Below are positions 13,246 through 26,492 of a DNA stretch of 64,000 nucleotides, piece after piece. This DNA comes from Strongyloides papillosus (lineage: Eukaryota > Nematoda > Chromadorea > Rhabditida > Strongyloididae): assembly GCA_005656395.1 (NCBI GenBank), contig SRSI01000052.1:248001-312000 (forward strand), given 5' to 3'. The number at the start of each line of letters is the position of its first letter. The first letter of the stretch is position 1. The position numbers and the translations under genes were made by a program. The notes under the pieces were generated by a model. That model had not been told where the DNA came from and did not search any database. It saw only the letters and a program-made list of their open reading frames with translations.

Positions 13246-13708
13246 TTATAGTGTTTGCAAAATTCTAGTAAATGAAAAAATAATCGAAAAAAAACATTGT
13301 ACACAACCTATACTCAGGCAATGCCAAGCAGTTATAGCTTTTCCTCCAGCAGAAAATGTAAAGGCAATTATAGCACATGTTAAGAGGTTCAAAATAAATT
13401 GCGGAATGATAAGAAGAATGAGAAAAGGTAAAAAACTAAACACAACCCAGGAATGATGTCGCAAATTGATAAATGATATGATAAATGCTAAAGCATGTAC
13501 TGTTGAAATAATTATCATTGTCCAAATAAATATTCCAAACCACATGTGATGAAATAATGTCATGTCTCTCTGATCTAACGTCATTATACTCCATAAGGAA
13601 TAGTTGCTAACCAAACATAAAATAATTTAATAAAAAAAATTATTCTCACCTTGTTAATCCATTAGTTGGGTTAGAAAAAAAAGATACCCAATCAGATGTA
13701 TTTAACAT
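13246..13708 (-). CDS. TMEM170 family membrane protein
   Basis: Small multi-pass protein of the ER/nuclear-envelope-associated TMEM170 family, which in vertebrates affects ER sheet and nuclear-pore organisation. Two exons on the minus strand (13708-13650 and 13606-13246) join through a 43-bp intron to give 139 residues, close to human TMEM170A (144). The family signature is visible: an FxxMWFGIF-type start of the first membrane segment, an LRHH motif after it, SAGGKAITAW between the later segments, and FTRILQTL at the C-terminus. Three hydrophobic segments are apparent. The Dopey gene ends 302 bp upstream on the same strand, so a shared transcript is possible but not shown. Confidence 0.85.
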
Positions 13709-14010
13709 GACACTAAAGAGTATAAATATATTCAATTAATATTTAGTTAAAAATTAAAATGGTTCAAAATCCAATAAAAAGTAACAATTGTTGTGTTAAA
13801 TTAAAAAAAGTTTTTACACAATTAATTTTTTATTTTACATTAATTGTACTATTGATGAAAATAAAAAAAAATTAGATGGAAAATTAAATAAAAATCTAAA
13901 CAATTTGTTTTTTAAGGTTTAATATATCGAAGTCTTTCGAAGGAAAAAAATAAATATCCAAAAGCATAAGTTATCATATTTTGATCTTTTATTTTATTTA
14001 TGTTTTATCA
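13709..14010. other. Spacer between Dopey and TMEM170
   Basis: About 300 bp of A+T-rich sequence between the Dopey stop and the TMEM170 start, both on the minus strand. No feature was recognised. It must hold the Dopey 3' UTR plus either a TMEM170 promoter or an intercistronic region. Confidence 0.4.
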
Positions 14011-17000
14011 TTACAATTGCCAAGTTTCTGCAAAATCCACATGCAATGATGATTCAAGGCGTGAAATACTATTATTATAAGAATATGTTCCATTCATACA
14101 TGAAGCTTCACGTAATTGTCCCTCCTAAAATATTTTTATGGATTAATTAAAAAATAATTTTAAATTTAAAACATACATGTTGATTTCCCGTAATACCTGC
14201 TGTAACAGTTTTATGTTGATCAACTAAAGCTGAGAAAAATGGTCTTAGATCTCCAAAATTGAATAAAGTTTTAACCTCTCTCAATGACGCTGATAATTGT
14301 TTTCTATCTTTTTCCGATAACTCTCCATATTTTTCTGATAACAAATTATTTATTCTAATAGCAAATGGTATAAATAGATCATTAGCGTTCCTTCCAACTG
14401 ATGAAACAAAAGCCCAATGACACATTTGAAATTGTGATATATATCCTGAAGGTAATGTACATAATGTTTCTAAAAGTTTACAAGCTGATAAATATAATTG
14501 CATCCATTGTTCATCTTTGGAACATTTTAAATCATCTGACATTGAGCTATTTAGATCACTTAATTGGTTTTCAATCTGTAACAAAACTTGAACTAATTCT
14601 GTTATCATGGAAGGCCACATAGATACAAAATTTGTTGGTTTTAATCTTATTAATAATACACGATAACATGTAAAAACTTGTGCATGTATCGTAGGAACTT
14701 GACTGATTTTTAAGTTATCTGATAATCTCTCTTGAATATCTGGTAAATTAACAGCATATTGATCCATTCCTGAGGACAACACAACAAAAGCTAATCTTTT
14801 CAATGCTTGAGCTCTTAATTCGTATTCTTGTTCTTTACTACTGATAAACGAAGATAAAGCGCTATTTTGGGTTGTTGATATACGTGATAGTAAATTATTA
14901 AAAGATGTCTTATCATGTGTCATAAGATTATCAATAACAATTAACCATTGCTTTAGTGCTCTAACATCCATTTTAAAGAAATTTGGATCCATTAATAAAT
15001 CAAGAGTTGTCTTTTTCCATACACTTCTCATATAGTTAAATGAACTTATAGATGCTAAAAATTGTGAAGATGCTAAGAAAAAATTGGAATTCCTTGCACT
15101 TTTAGCTCTTAAGAAGGGCAACGTGTTACTCCAAACTGTTTGTAATGTCTGAAGTAATTTTTCTTTATCGTCACTTTTACAAATTGAATCTATTAATTCG
15201 GCTAAATTTTCTGCTAGTAAAAATAATGCTTGCGTACTATTAATAGGATCTCTTTTATTTGCACCAGTATCTTTTATAGATGATCTAAAATTAGATGACA
15301 TTTTAGATTTTTCTGTTGATATTGAACTTGGATTAAAAGATAGTTGTGATAAAGAAGTCGAATTAGTTTGACTAAGTTGTGTTGTTTTGTTATCAAATTG
15401 ACCTTCTAAGGTAGAAAGTTTTGCAGTTGTTAAAGAAGTTGTTGATGCACGAATCGAAACAGCTGCATCAGAAATGGTAGAATTAGTTATTTTATAATCA
15501 ATAGATGGTGAATGATCAACAACTTTTCCCTGTCCACTTGTGGTTGTTTCTTGTTTAACAACTAATGTTCTTTTTAGCCATGTTGTTGATTCTAATTGCC
15601 AACCAACAATATTATTTAATGCTTCAGCTAACCTCTGACAACAAGATTGCATTGAAGAGGATGTTAATTTATCTTCAATAATATTAGAAGATCCATATCC
15701 ACGTACGTAATCTGAGAAGATAATAAATAATAGAAATATTCCCCTAGGAGATAAATTATTTATAGGAACTTCAGTAAATAGGGAATAAAGAGAATTCCAT
15801 AAATTCTTGTATTCCTTGGAATCAGTAGACAGCTGCTTTGTACAACCATGCAATAATTCAAGCAAATTAACTTCATTACAAACACTATAGTATGTCTTAT
15901 CAGATGTTTGTAAAGTAGATGACAATTGTTTAGAATTCCTTACACCAGTATCTTTCAATGTATCGGTTATAATATTGATAATGTAATCTAATGGTAATGC
16001 TTTGATATTAAGAAGTAAGTTTACCAAATCTAACTGATCGCTTGAATATATAAATGATGTCTGAAAAAGAATAATTTTTATTGATTGTCATTTTTGAAGA
16101 AAAATATTTGGTAACTTTTATATTCTACATAAACATTTAACTTTACTAACAATTCTACTATTATAAAATGTCTGAAGTCGGATGGAAAACACGTATTGTG
16201 AATATTATCAGACATACGTATTATTTTGATTTTTCAATTGAATTTTTAATGGCACTAATAGCCTTTTGTCAAACGTCTAGAGGTGTATTGTATCCTGAGT
16301 TGTTGTCAGAAAAAATTCAAAGAACATATATACCACCAGAAGGATTGGATAAAGATGAAGTAAAAATATTTTTCAACAAAAAAATGGCTATTTGGGAAAG
16401 AAATTACGACTATGTTAATATTCCATTAGTATTTATATTTTCAATAATTTACGGTACACAAAGTGACCGTTTTGGAAGGAAAGGTTTATTGTTACTAGGA
16501 AGTATATCTTTTTTCATTGACACAATAATTAAAATCTTTATTTTATGGGAAAAAACAAATATATCACTATATTTTTTCTATGTCGCAGCTTGTGTTGCTG
16601 GTATAATGGGTGATACAACAATCCTTATGACAGGAATTAATGCTTTTATCTCAGATAAATTTAAAAATACTCATCTATCTGTTAGAATGGTTTCAGTTTC
16701 CATATTTTTCAGTTTGGGATCATTTATAGCGTCTACTATTGTAAAGATCTTAATTAAACATATGTCACATATTGTTTTATTATTTTTAATTGAAGGTATA
16801 GTTGTTGGAATGATAGGATTCATCTTATTTTGGATTAAAGATCAAAGTAATCCAAGTGAAGAAGAAAAACTACTTTATCAAACGATACCTATGTTAACTG
16901 AGATAAAAATATATATAATTGATCTATATAATTTTCTAATAAAAAAAAGAAATAAAGAATTAAAGTTTCTACTTTATTCTTGCTTAACACTAATTTTTAT

Positions 17001-20000
17001 GGAACAATTTATTTTTGGTGAAGAGAAAAGTTTAATTGGAATATATACAAGATTACCTCCATTTAATTGGAAAACAGATGAATATTCTACCTATAAATTA
17101 GTAAGACCTATAGTACAAATAATAGGAATGATTATTGGTTCAATATTATTTTTTAAACTTTTTAAAATCAAAGATACTATGATAATTATACTTTCAATAA
17201 TATCTATGGCAATTTGTATTTTAGCTATTGGCTTATCAACTAATTCTATTGGAATTTATGTATCATTAATTTTTGGTTGTCTACACGGATTTTTAAATCC
17301 CTTAACCTATGCTTTTATGGCTAAAGTTGTTGATGGTAATGAAATAGGTAAAGCATATGCAATTTCTGGAGTTGTTTCAAAAACTGCTACTCTTTTACAA
17401 TCATTAATTCTACAAAATATTTACATATCTACAGTTGATTGGTGTAAAGGTTTTGTATGGTATATTATGACTGCACTTAATTTACCATTAATTATTTTGT
17501 TTATCTTTGTTTACAAGATAAGTAATAGAGTTTTAGAAAATTAATTTAACAAGAAATAAAAACCTACATGATCACCCTCATTTCTCGACATAATTCTTCC
17601 TTCTAAAGTTGTCTCTGATTTATGAGACCAAACAAGTGCCATTGCATTTAAGAATGCTATTTGATTTGATTGTGCTATTGGTGTTAGAAATTTAATAATA
17701 CATTTTGCTATTTCATGTGGTGTTCCTAAAGGAAGTGTTGGTTCAAGTGGATAACCTTCCATAAAATCAGATATTGGTTTTAAAAATATTTCAAAATCAA
17801 TTCTACTATTATCTTCTTTACTAATAAAGGTTGTTTTTTCAATAGATTGTCTTACAAAATTCCATACATCAATTATTGTGGACATTATATGAGGTAATAT
17901 ATTTAACATTTCATCTCTAGCATCACGCCAATCATCATTATTAACACGATTTTCGATTTGTGTAAAACCAACACTATTTGAAGCTCCTGAATCAGCAAAA
18001 GTTAGGAAATTAATTTTTTTAATAAATTCAGCTGCAACTTTACTTCCAGGAACTGCTGAAATTGCAGAACCAACCATCCCATAAATACCACCACTTGTAT
18101 TTTGATGTGTACTACTAGTAGAAATATTTGCTGATTGATGACTTTCATGAATTTGTGAATTATCTACTACACAATAGTGTATAATTGATGTTAATGCTTC
18201 TAATATCATAATACAATAACTAGGAGGGTAATTTTTATCATTTTCTTGTTGAGAATTACCACTAATAGATTTTAATTTTTCATCTGCTAGTGTAAATGAT
18301 GGTGTTGTAATATCAATAGAACAATCATCTTCAGTACTAAATACAGAATCACTCAAATTTTGACCAAATGGTTCTTTAGTGTCACTATTTAATGGAAGTA
18401 AATATGCTCTCCCAATTGCAATACGTAAATTTGAACATAATTGATCAACTAAATGAACAGAATAAGTTTTTAACACAACATCCAAAAATGGCAAAGTATT
18501 CATAACAAACTGTAACCAACGTTCATGTCTTTCTGGATTTCTCTGAAGGGATTTCAACAAGATACACAAAAATGCTTTTAAATATGTTACACAACTGTAT
18601 GGATCATCATGAGTATAAGATCTATTTATGGGTGTACTACATTGTATATTCGATAAAGTAAAAGTATTATTTGTTGGTAATATATGACTGACATTATCAT
18701 CAGTAAATTCTTTTATCCCTGTTCTAAGATCATATTCCAAATTGATGTAAACAACAGAAAAATCAAGTAGAGCATCATTGTATGCTTGAATAGCAAAGGG
18801 AAATTCATCTGATTTACTTGGACCATCATTAAAATCTAAAACATCAGCAGAAAAAACAGTTTTAGGATTTCCCTTTCCATCATCACTTTGAAGAGTAGGT
18901 TCAGGAGACCTAACCGCTGATAACAAAAATAATATCATACAGCGTGGTAATTTACATTTCAGAAAAGATGACTGGATATACTCTGCTAGTGGTTTTAATT
19001 TATGATCTCTTATTAATAAAATTAATTCCCTACACAATTCTGTTAAAAATTCTAATGCTGCTTTTTTACATCTCCATGAATCTAAAAGATCTTGTTGTGT
19101 AACTTCCATTACTGGAGAATTTAAAAAATAACTTCTTAAGTAGTATAAAGCTATCGTTATAAATAACTCCAGAAATGTATATTCTTTTTTCTTCGTACCA
19201 TCAAAGGCTCCAGAAAGATGGTCTTTATCTTTGCCTAAAGCTATTTCTTCAACTTGCATACTTGACCAAAATTCATGTCCTTGTACAACTCTATTGTGCC
19301 TCAAGAATAAATCTAACATCTGTGATATTGTACCACCACTTTCAGGATTTAATGAATTTGTTCCATCAGATATCATACACATAACTATATGTCTACCAAG
19401 CATTGTACTTCCTCTATTTGATTTTAAAAGTTCTGTTAGTATAGTAAAGACCCTTTCAACTCTACCAAGATCAACTTTTTTTCCTGATTGAGAATACAAA
19501 AGCATATGCGAATGTTGTTCATCAAATAGTTGTTGCTTCTCATCACCAGCAGCTGTTAATGTAGGCATTTCAGTTGGATTGAAGTTTTTCATTTCTTGTG
19601 TGGGCATATCAAAAATCTTTTGCTGAAGTGAATCTTGCCGTCGGTGTCCTTTCCTACCAATACTTGAGTGTTTATTAGAACTATTTAGTGATTTCTGATG
19701 AATTAAATTAGAATGCTCCTTTCTGGTAACTTTTGAAGATAATGGAGTTGAGGAGAATGCCATCATTCTATTAGACATTTCTAATTTATTATTTTCTTGA
19801 CTATTGTTCACTGGAATTTCATTTTCTTTTTTCTCTTCCGATTTCTTTAGACCTTCCTTAAATAAATCTCTAATTTCATCTTCTTCACTTTCGGGAATTC
19901 CTATTTTAACAAGAGGGCTATCACAAATTTTGTCTAAAATACATTGTAGAGTGTCGTAAACATCATGATCTATAGAATCAATTGATATATTATCCAGTGA

Positions 20001-23000
20001 TTCTACATCGTCGTCATCATCAAAATGTGGTATATCACTTAACGTTCTGTTATGACGCGATTTATGTTGTTGCTGTTGTCCACCTTTTTCAATATTATTT
20101 TTTCCAACTTCTGTATTTATTTTTGGTGATGTTGATTTAATAAAATTTGACACTGTGTATGAACTTTCAAAAGGCATTATTAATCGTTTCTTTGCTTCAT
20201 TTACCCACTTAATATTTGATTTATCGTGTATATCAATAAAATTATCATCTTTGCCATTATTTTGTCCTTTTTTATGTAATGGAACTTTACATACATGATG
20301 AATTTCTTGGCCAGCTGTAGTTGTTTTTAGATTTACAACATTGACATCACTAGGCATACCAGGTATTTGATCAGATGATATTCTAGATGATATATGCACA
20401 TAATGTATTGATATTCTACTGGTAGCCGGATTTAGTAACATTTTTATCAACATTTGTAGCACGCGTGTCAAATCCCTCCTTTTTGCACAATCCATTAACC
20501 ATGATATAACAATATTTTTTAGTTGTGTACCACCATTTGTCAATGACTCATCGGCTAAAACTCCTAACAATACTAAATACACACGATTAAATTGTTTTAC
20601 CGGAATTCCAGGAGCAATCTCATCTGTTTCGATACTTCTATTCAATGTCCATAAATTACGAAATTTCTTTGCTGCTTTTATTGATTTTGCAATATTTCTA
20701 TTAGTTAAATCGTTAACAATTGCTTCTTCCGCTTCACTACTAACTTCATTAACTTTAACTGAATGAAGAAGCAGTAATAATTTTGAGCAGAATTGATGAT
20801 ATCTTGATAATCCTACATCATCATTCATCCCATTCCAAACAGTTAAAGACATCTGAGAAAAGAAGGATGTACTATGGAAATTTAATAACTCTTCACCATC
20901 CAAAAAAGGTTTTAGAAGTATAGTCATACTATTTTTTATTTCTCCCTGTCCATATAAACCACCAACATATTGACGATAACAATTTAAACGTTCTCTTCCT
21001 TTGACGGCTTTATGTTGTTCGATAACGGCAACAGATTTTGCATAAATATATATTATTAATTCAACAATTTGGCAACGAACATCAATGTCACTGTTTCTCC
21101 CTAACATATAATTACTATTATCCCATGAATTTATGTCAACAACTTTTAGTAATCCAGTTAACCAATCAGGGAATTCTTTACTAGTTGTTGTTTCATATAT
21201 TATTTTGTTATCTAATGAATAAAGAGGAAAATCACAGAAGTCTCTTAACAATAATCCACCTGCCAGCAGGATACCATATTTATCTTGACCCCTACCATTA
21301 TTGACATACCAAATTGAGATATTATTTATTAATGTTTTATATTCAATTAAACATTCTTCAATATGTGCTTGTTCTAAAAATATTTAAAATGATATTAAAG
21401 TTGAAATATTAAACAATAAAAGGGAAAAAAAATAACTACATACCATTAGATAATGATTCGGGTAAGGTAGGAATACTATTATCTGTATCATGCAGTAAAA
21501 AATAAGTAAGCAAATAAAGGTTTTTCTAAACTTACCACTGGGTTCAACAATTGATGGACATTGGTTAATTTCTTTTAACAAGTCACGACATAATACAATC
21601 ATTGAAAGTAATACATTTTTAGATAAATTTTCAAAGTTCTTGTTTCTATTTAATATTACTAGTATTTTTTTTAATAAGCATGGCAAATGTATCTCTCTAG
21701 TATCAACATTTGTATTTAAATGTACATGATTAAGACAAAATTTTACTATCAAGGGAAATAATCTCAGATTTTCACTCATCCTCTCAGCATACTGTCTCTT
21801 TTTAGTAATTTGTTCAATCCGCAAACTTTCTCTATTTATAGTTTTACATTTTTGTCCACATTCAAACTCAACTACCCTTTCAAACATATCTTGGAGATAT
21901 TCCCATACATATCCTGAATCTAGAGCATCTAAAAGCATATTCATTGTCTTTCCGATCAACTCTATTCTACTTAAACGTTTCGTTAGATCGTCCCCTTTCT
22001 CATCGTCATTCACTTCTTTGTTGCTTTCAAATCCCTCAATGTCTTCAGCCCAAGGTGAAGTAAAATTCAATGGATAGATATTCCTACATTTCTGAGAAAA
22101 TTCACTAACACTATCTAAATCCAATTTGGATACAAAATTTAAAAACAACTCTAGTGCATCTTTTAATATTAAATTTCCCAGTTCCGGTCTATCTAAAAAA
22201 TATAACAACAACCGACAAACACGAACTTCAGTGTACTGTAATTGTAATTCTTTTGTACTATCCCAGGAACCCCCAACTGCACCAAAAATATTTGAATGTG
22301 TCACGACTTCTACTGTGTCTAATTTAAGGTATTCTATTAATGCTTGTTTTATTAGTGGTAATGAATATGCTTTAAAAAATTTTAAATCTATCTCATTCTC
22401 ACTACCATTTACTGGAATTGAGGTACCACCGCTATCTCCAGAACGATTTAATAACCATTGGAATAATCTTCTATTCAAAGACATGTCTCGCCTTAAAACT
22501 ACAAATAAACACCTCCGCAGTAGTTGTACTAAATCCGGTTCTGAAAGATGTTGAGAGTTTAGTGGGAAAGCTGAACATAGAAAATCCAACAAATTCCTTT
22601 GAACTAATGTACTTCCATCGTCATCAGCTGCAGCACAGAGAGCTGCTATCATATGATCTGCATGATCACCACCCATAATTTCTTGTTGTTCACTAATTCC
22701 AATGACTTTATCATATTTTGCATTAACAAAAACTAGAGCTGGAAGTCTCACAAGCGGGGATCCAAGTACAGCCTGCCATAAGGATGCATAAAATGATTCA
22801 CCGCCAACAGAATTTAGAACTTGCTCTAAAAGATTAAAAGATCTATCAAAGAATTCAGTGCCCTCCTCCAATCCTAATAATACTGCTGTTATAAAACCTG
22901 GTAATGCTGGTCTAAGATCTTCACCGAGAGGTAAAAAATAATTTTCAAATAACTTAAGTAGTTCACTTTTAACTTTTATTCCACAATGATCCATCAATGG

Positions 23001-23428
23001 AAAAAGCCCAACCGTAAATAAATATAGAAGTTTTGGTAAACACTTCTCACCGAGTATCTCAAAAAGTATTCGATATGTTTCAAGAGCTTTCAAATGGACT
23101 CCTGAAGGTAAAGCCGGATGTAAACATTGTGATAATCTTTTAGCAACAGTCACAGGTTTAGGTATATCATTAAATTTGGCATTTGAACTAAAAACTTTGG
23201 CTAATTTTGATAATGCTGATATCAAATCCGCCCATTCATTTGTGCACTCAAATGCTTTTAATGCTTTATCTACTTGTGAAACATAATTTTTGTATTTAGA
23301 TGAGTTATGAAGATATGCAATCGGAACTCCATTTACTGTATTTTCACTTCCAAGTAAAGCTAACGTTTAGAAAAAGAAAAAAACAACAATAATAATTAAA
23401 TTATTTCTCCTAACCTACCTGAAGACAT
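14011..23428 (-). CDS. pad-1: Dopey family protein (DOP1/PAD-1)
   Basis: Large cytoplasmic protein of the Dopey family, which works with the flippase regulator Mon2 in Golgi/endosome trafficking; C. elegans PAD-1 is required for tissue morphogenesis. Six minus-strand exons (23428-23419, 23359-21536, 21482-21444, 21373-17568, 16060-14177, 14124-14011) close in phase to 2558 residues, matching the family's 2300-2560. The first exon is only 10 bp (ATGTCTTCAG) and leads into the conserved N-terminus (ALKAFECTNEWADLISALSK, HPALPSGVHLKALETYRILF). A 39-bp micro-exon encodes 13 residues. The middle (about residues 930-1200) is a low-complexity S/K/D/E-rich linker. The intron 16061-17567 is 1.5 kb and contains a complete gene on the opposite strand. 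Confidence 0.92.
16168..17544 (+). CDS. SLC46-type major facilitator transporter, nested in a Dopey intron
   Basis: Single-exon gene for a 458-residue MFS protein resembling the SLC46 family (proton-coupled folate transporter/HCP1 and relatives). About 11-12 hydrophobic segments are visible. The MFS loop after segment 2 reads GTQSDRFGRKGLLLLGS, equivalent to the SDxxGRR motif of SLC46 proteins, and AGIMGDTTILMTG matches the conserved segment-4 region (LLGDFGG in PCFT). The long, polar first loop (about residues 45-80) is also typical. The gene lies wholly inside a Dopey intron on the opposite strand: its ATG is 108 bp from one splice site and its stop 23 bp from the other. The substrate cannot be told from sequence. 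Confidence 0.8.
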   Translation: MSEVGWKTRIVNIIRHTYYFDFSIEFLMALIAFCQTSRGVLYPELLSEKIQRTYIPPEGLDKDEVKIFFNKKMAIWERNYDYVNIPLVFIFSIIYGTQSDRFGRKGLLLLGSISFFIDTIIKIFILWEKTNISLYFFYVAACVAGIMGDTTILMTGINAFISDKFKNTHLSVRMVSVSIFFSLGSFIASTIVKILIKHMSHIVLLFLIEGIVVGMIGFILFWIKDQSNPSEEEKLLYQTIPMLTEIKIYIIDLYNFLIKKRNKELKFLLYSCLTLIFMEQFIFGEEKSLIGIYTRLPPFNWKTDEYSTYKLVRPIVQIIGMIIGSILFFKLFKIKDTMIIILSIISMAICILAIGLSTNSIGIYVSLIFGCLHGFLNPLTYAFMAKVVDGNEIGKAYAISGVVSKTATLLQSLILQNIYISTVDWCKGFVWYIMTALNLPLIILFIFVYKISNRVLEN

Positions 23429-24922
23429 AAGAAATTTTAAAATAAAGATATTACTCTAAAAATGATGACTTCCAATGTTAGAAAAATTTACAAAAATCGT
23501 AGAAAATGTGGTAATATGACCACTTTTGTTAATACAGATATAGATGATATTGTGTATAATTTCAAACAATTGAATATATTCTTGATAGTATATTTTTATA
23601 TCTACAACGTTGATATAACCTAAAAAAGAGTGAACCATTTTTATTAAAAATTCCATATCGATTTAAAAAGGAAACTATTTTAATACAATTTTTAACAAAT
23701 ACATATATTTGTATAATGATATAACACAATATACAAAAGTATAATAGTGACTGATCAAATTAAACCAGCTTAAATAATACAAAACTTTTAATCAAACAAG
23801 CAATAGAAATGAAATTTTATTTCTTTTACTATACTTTTAGTAAATACAGTTATTTTGTTTTACTATGATTTTAAAAAAACTAAAGTTATCTTAAAACCAT
23901 ATATATCGGAAAAAAAAGATAATAAAAGGTATTTAATGTACATATATAATAGTAGAATATTACAATTGTTAAAAAAAATTATCTTATCATATTAGTAAAT
24001 AAAATACAATCTTATGATGAACGTTACCCAATACAGAAGGTAACAAATATAGAATTAATCTATGATATTTAAATAATCAAAATACTTTTCTCAATAATAT
24101 TACATTTGGAGAGATTAGTAGTTAGATTATACAAAATACTCCAGAAATATAGTTTTATAAAATTAATATTAATATACATTTTTATCTCTAGTACTACAAT
24201 TCATAAAATACACATACATTTTGTAAAATTAAAAAAAAAAAGTTAAACAAAGAAACAAATATTTACGGAGACAAAAATTTCTATTCAATATCTAATGCAC
24301 CCAAAGAAAAATATTTTTCTGTTAGTAATTATTTAAAAAATAAAAAAATATATATGAAGATTTTGACACCCAATAAAACAACTAAATATCTTACTGAGGC
24401 GAGAGGTTATATAAAAATATAAAAACACTATATATATGTATATAACGACGATGTTAGAAGAGTTATGCATTGATATTACCACAATATAACCCATTGAAAC
24501 TTGGAGTACTATAAACTTAAACTAGTTATTAAGAAGCTTATCAATTTTCTATTAGACTATTACCTAGAAATTCTATGTAGTATAAAGTCTATTTCTGTAT
24601 CTTTCAAAAAAGAAACGCTTCATTAAAAAACATCTCACAACAATAAATAAAATTAAATAACCAAACATCTGCGGAAAGGATAAGTAATATTTTTAAAGTA
24701 GGCACTGTTAGATGCACCAGTCCACATATATGTGTTGGAAATATCGTGACAAGAGTAAACATGAAATTTTATGTTACCAAGACAATAGAAAAAAACACCT
24801 ATAGAGTAATTGTTTTTTTCCTCTAAATTTTATAGTAATTTGGTACATGGAGGTATTTATTCTATTATTTTTCATGTCAACATAAGAGTTTTTGACAGTT
24901 TTCTATATATGTAATGAAAAAA

Positions 24923-24930
24923 TGACGTCA
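24923..24930. promoter_or_regulatory. Perfect CRE octamer TGACGTCA
   Basis: TGACGTCA is the consensus palindrome for CREB/ATF-type bZIP factors. It is one of two copies in the gene-free stretch upstream of Dopey. In sequence this A+T-rich the octamer should be rare. Binding is inferred only. Confidence 0.4.
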
Positions 24931-25905
24931 GTCTTAAATCACCATTCTTTTTATCTATTCTAAAAGTTTTAAAACATTCCTTTCTTACCTATACAACTAA
25001 TGGTTAAAATGTCATTATCATTTTTTGTAAAGAAAATTGTATTAGTAATACGCTCATGAATCATCTATATTTATCCTTAAAATTACAACTTATTTGCTCA
25101 GAAAGAATTTTATTTTTTAATTAACATAAATAGAAAGTAAAGATTATCTCTATAATCTAACAAACATTTAGTTTAAAATCTTTTCAATTTTACAGGAAAA
25201 CCATAGACCAAAAAATGTTTAAAAACAATTATTATAATTTTAAATATTAAAAATTAGTATGAATAATCTTTATATGAATTGTATTATCATTTTACATATA
25301 ATGATGAATGGAATGACATTTCTTATTATTTTTTATATATTAATCGGGAAAGGAAAAAAAAATGTTTCTAATGTTAATAAGATATGAAAATAAACAAAAA
25401 AAAAAATGGATGAGGAATATTTGAACATAACTAGAAAATGAATAAATGATACACTCAGATTTGTCAAAACACTTAGTAAAAAAATATTTCTACAAGTAAA
25501 ATATAGACAAATAGTAGTATTTTAGTCAATTACTTTGAAAAGTAATTTTTTTTACTTAGTAAAAAAAAGTAGATTTGTGGATATATCTATATTTTTATCT
25601 AAAATCTTATTACTATTAAAAATTATTATGAAGGATTGAAGACAACTAAACAAAGTAAATGGGAATAAAAAATTGTATAGTTCTCAAGATATTTCATTTT
25701 TATCTTTCTTATTAAGCTTTATTTTTTATAAAATCTATAATTAGTGCCAATTTTTAGTGTAATTATATGTACTTTCTATTATATTAGTTTAATATCTCTC
25801 ACCAGAATATAAAACAACATCCAATTAAAGAATTTATAATCAAGCTATTTCTATAATGTACACACAAAATCTAAACACGTTGTTTCAACTAGCATGGTTT
25901 GTATA

Positions 25906-26030
25906 TAAAAATGGGCTAGAATGAATACCATTTTTTGTATACGTTTAAATGTAATTTGTACATACAAATTAAATTAAAGTATACATGTAAAATTGGTGTT
26001 ACCACAAAGTGTCATTTAGCCCATTTTGTA
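25906..26030. repeat. 125-bp foldback element
   Basis: An imperfect palindrome over nearly its full length. The outer arms share AAAATGGGCTA (left near 25908) with its reverse complement (near 26017-26027). Inner blocks pair as ATACCA/TGGTGT and GTATAC/GTATAC. The centre is AATTTGTACATACAAATT. It could be a foldback MITE or a long hairpin transcript; no coding capacity. Confidence 0.5.
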
Positions 26031-26484
26031 GATTTCATAATTTCCTAATTGTTAAATTTGATTAGAGGCTTTTAAAAAACTTTTTTCGTATTTTGATAAA
26101 ACCAATTATGTTCTATCGATTACATATAAAATCGTTATTTAATAATAAAAAAATGCAAATAATAAAATGTCCCCAGAATATTTAGATAATCTTTGTCTAG
26201 AATTTAGTTCTAGAAATTTTATGCAGAAATATTCCAGACGATTAAATTTATGCACTTCATATCATTAGAATTTATAATTTATATTACTGCTTTTTTTAAA
26301 CTTTTCAAATTAACGTAAAAAGGTTAATAGGTGGTGAAATAATATGGAATGTATAGATAATAAAATAATATTAAATAATAAATTCTAAAACAATCCTATT
26401 TGTTAGAAAAATTTTTAATTCTAGAAAAGTACGGACTTATATTGATCAACACATTATGGTTATGTATATTGTTTTGTATAGACC

Positions 26485-26492
26485 TGACGTCA
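26485..26492. promoter_or_regulatory. Second perfect CRE octamer TGACGTCA
   Basis: Same palindrome as at 24923, 1.56 kb away in the same gene-free stretch, about 3 kb upstream of the Dopey start and about 1.4 kb beyond the SmD3 stop. Function is inferred from motif identity only. Confidence 0.4.

Noticed and set aside
23456..23656. 66-codon minus-strand ORF upstream of Dopey
   Set aside because: No recognisable domain and composition like the surrounding non-coding DNA. It could be part of a Dopey 5' UTR.
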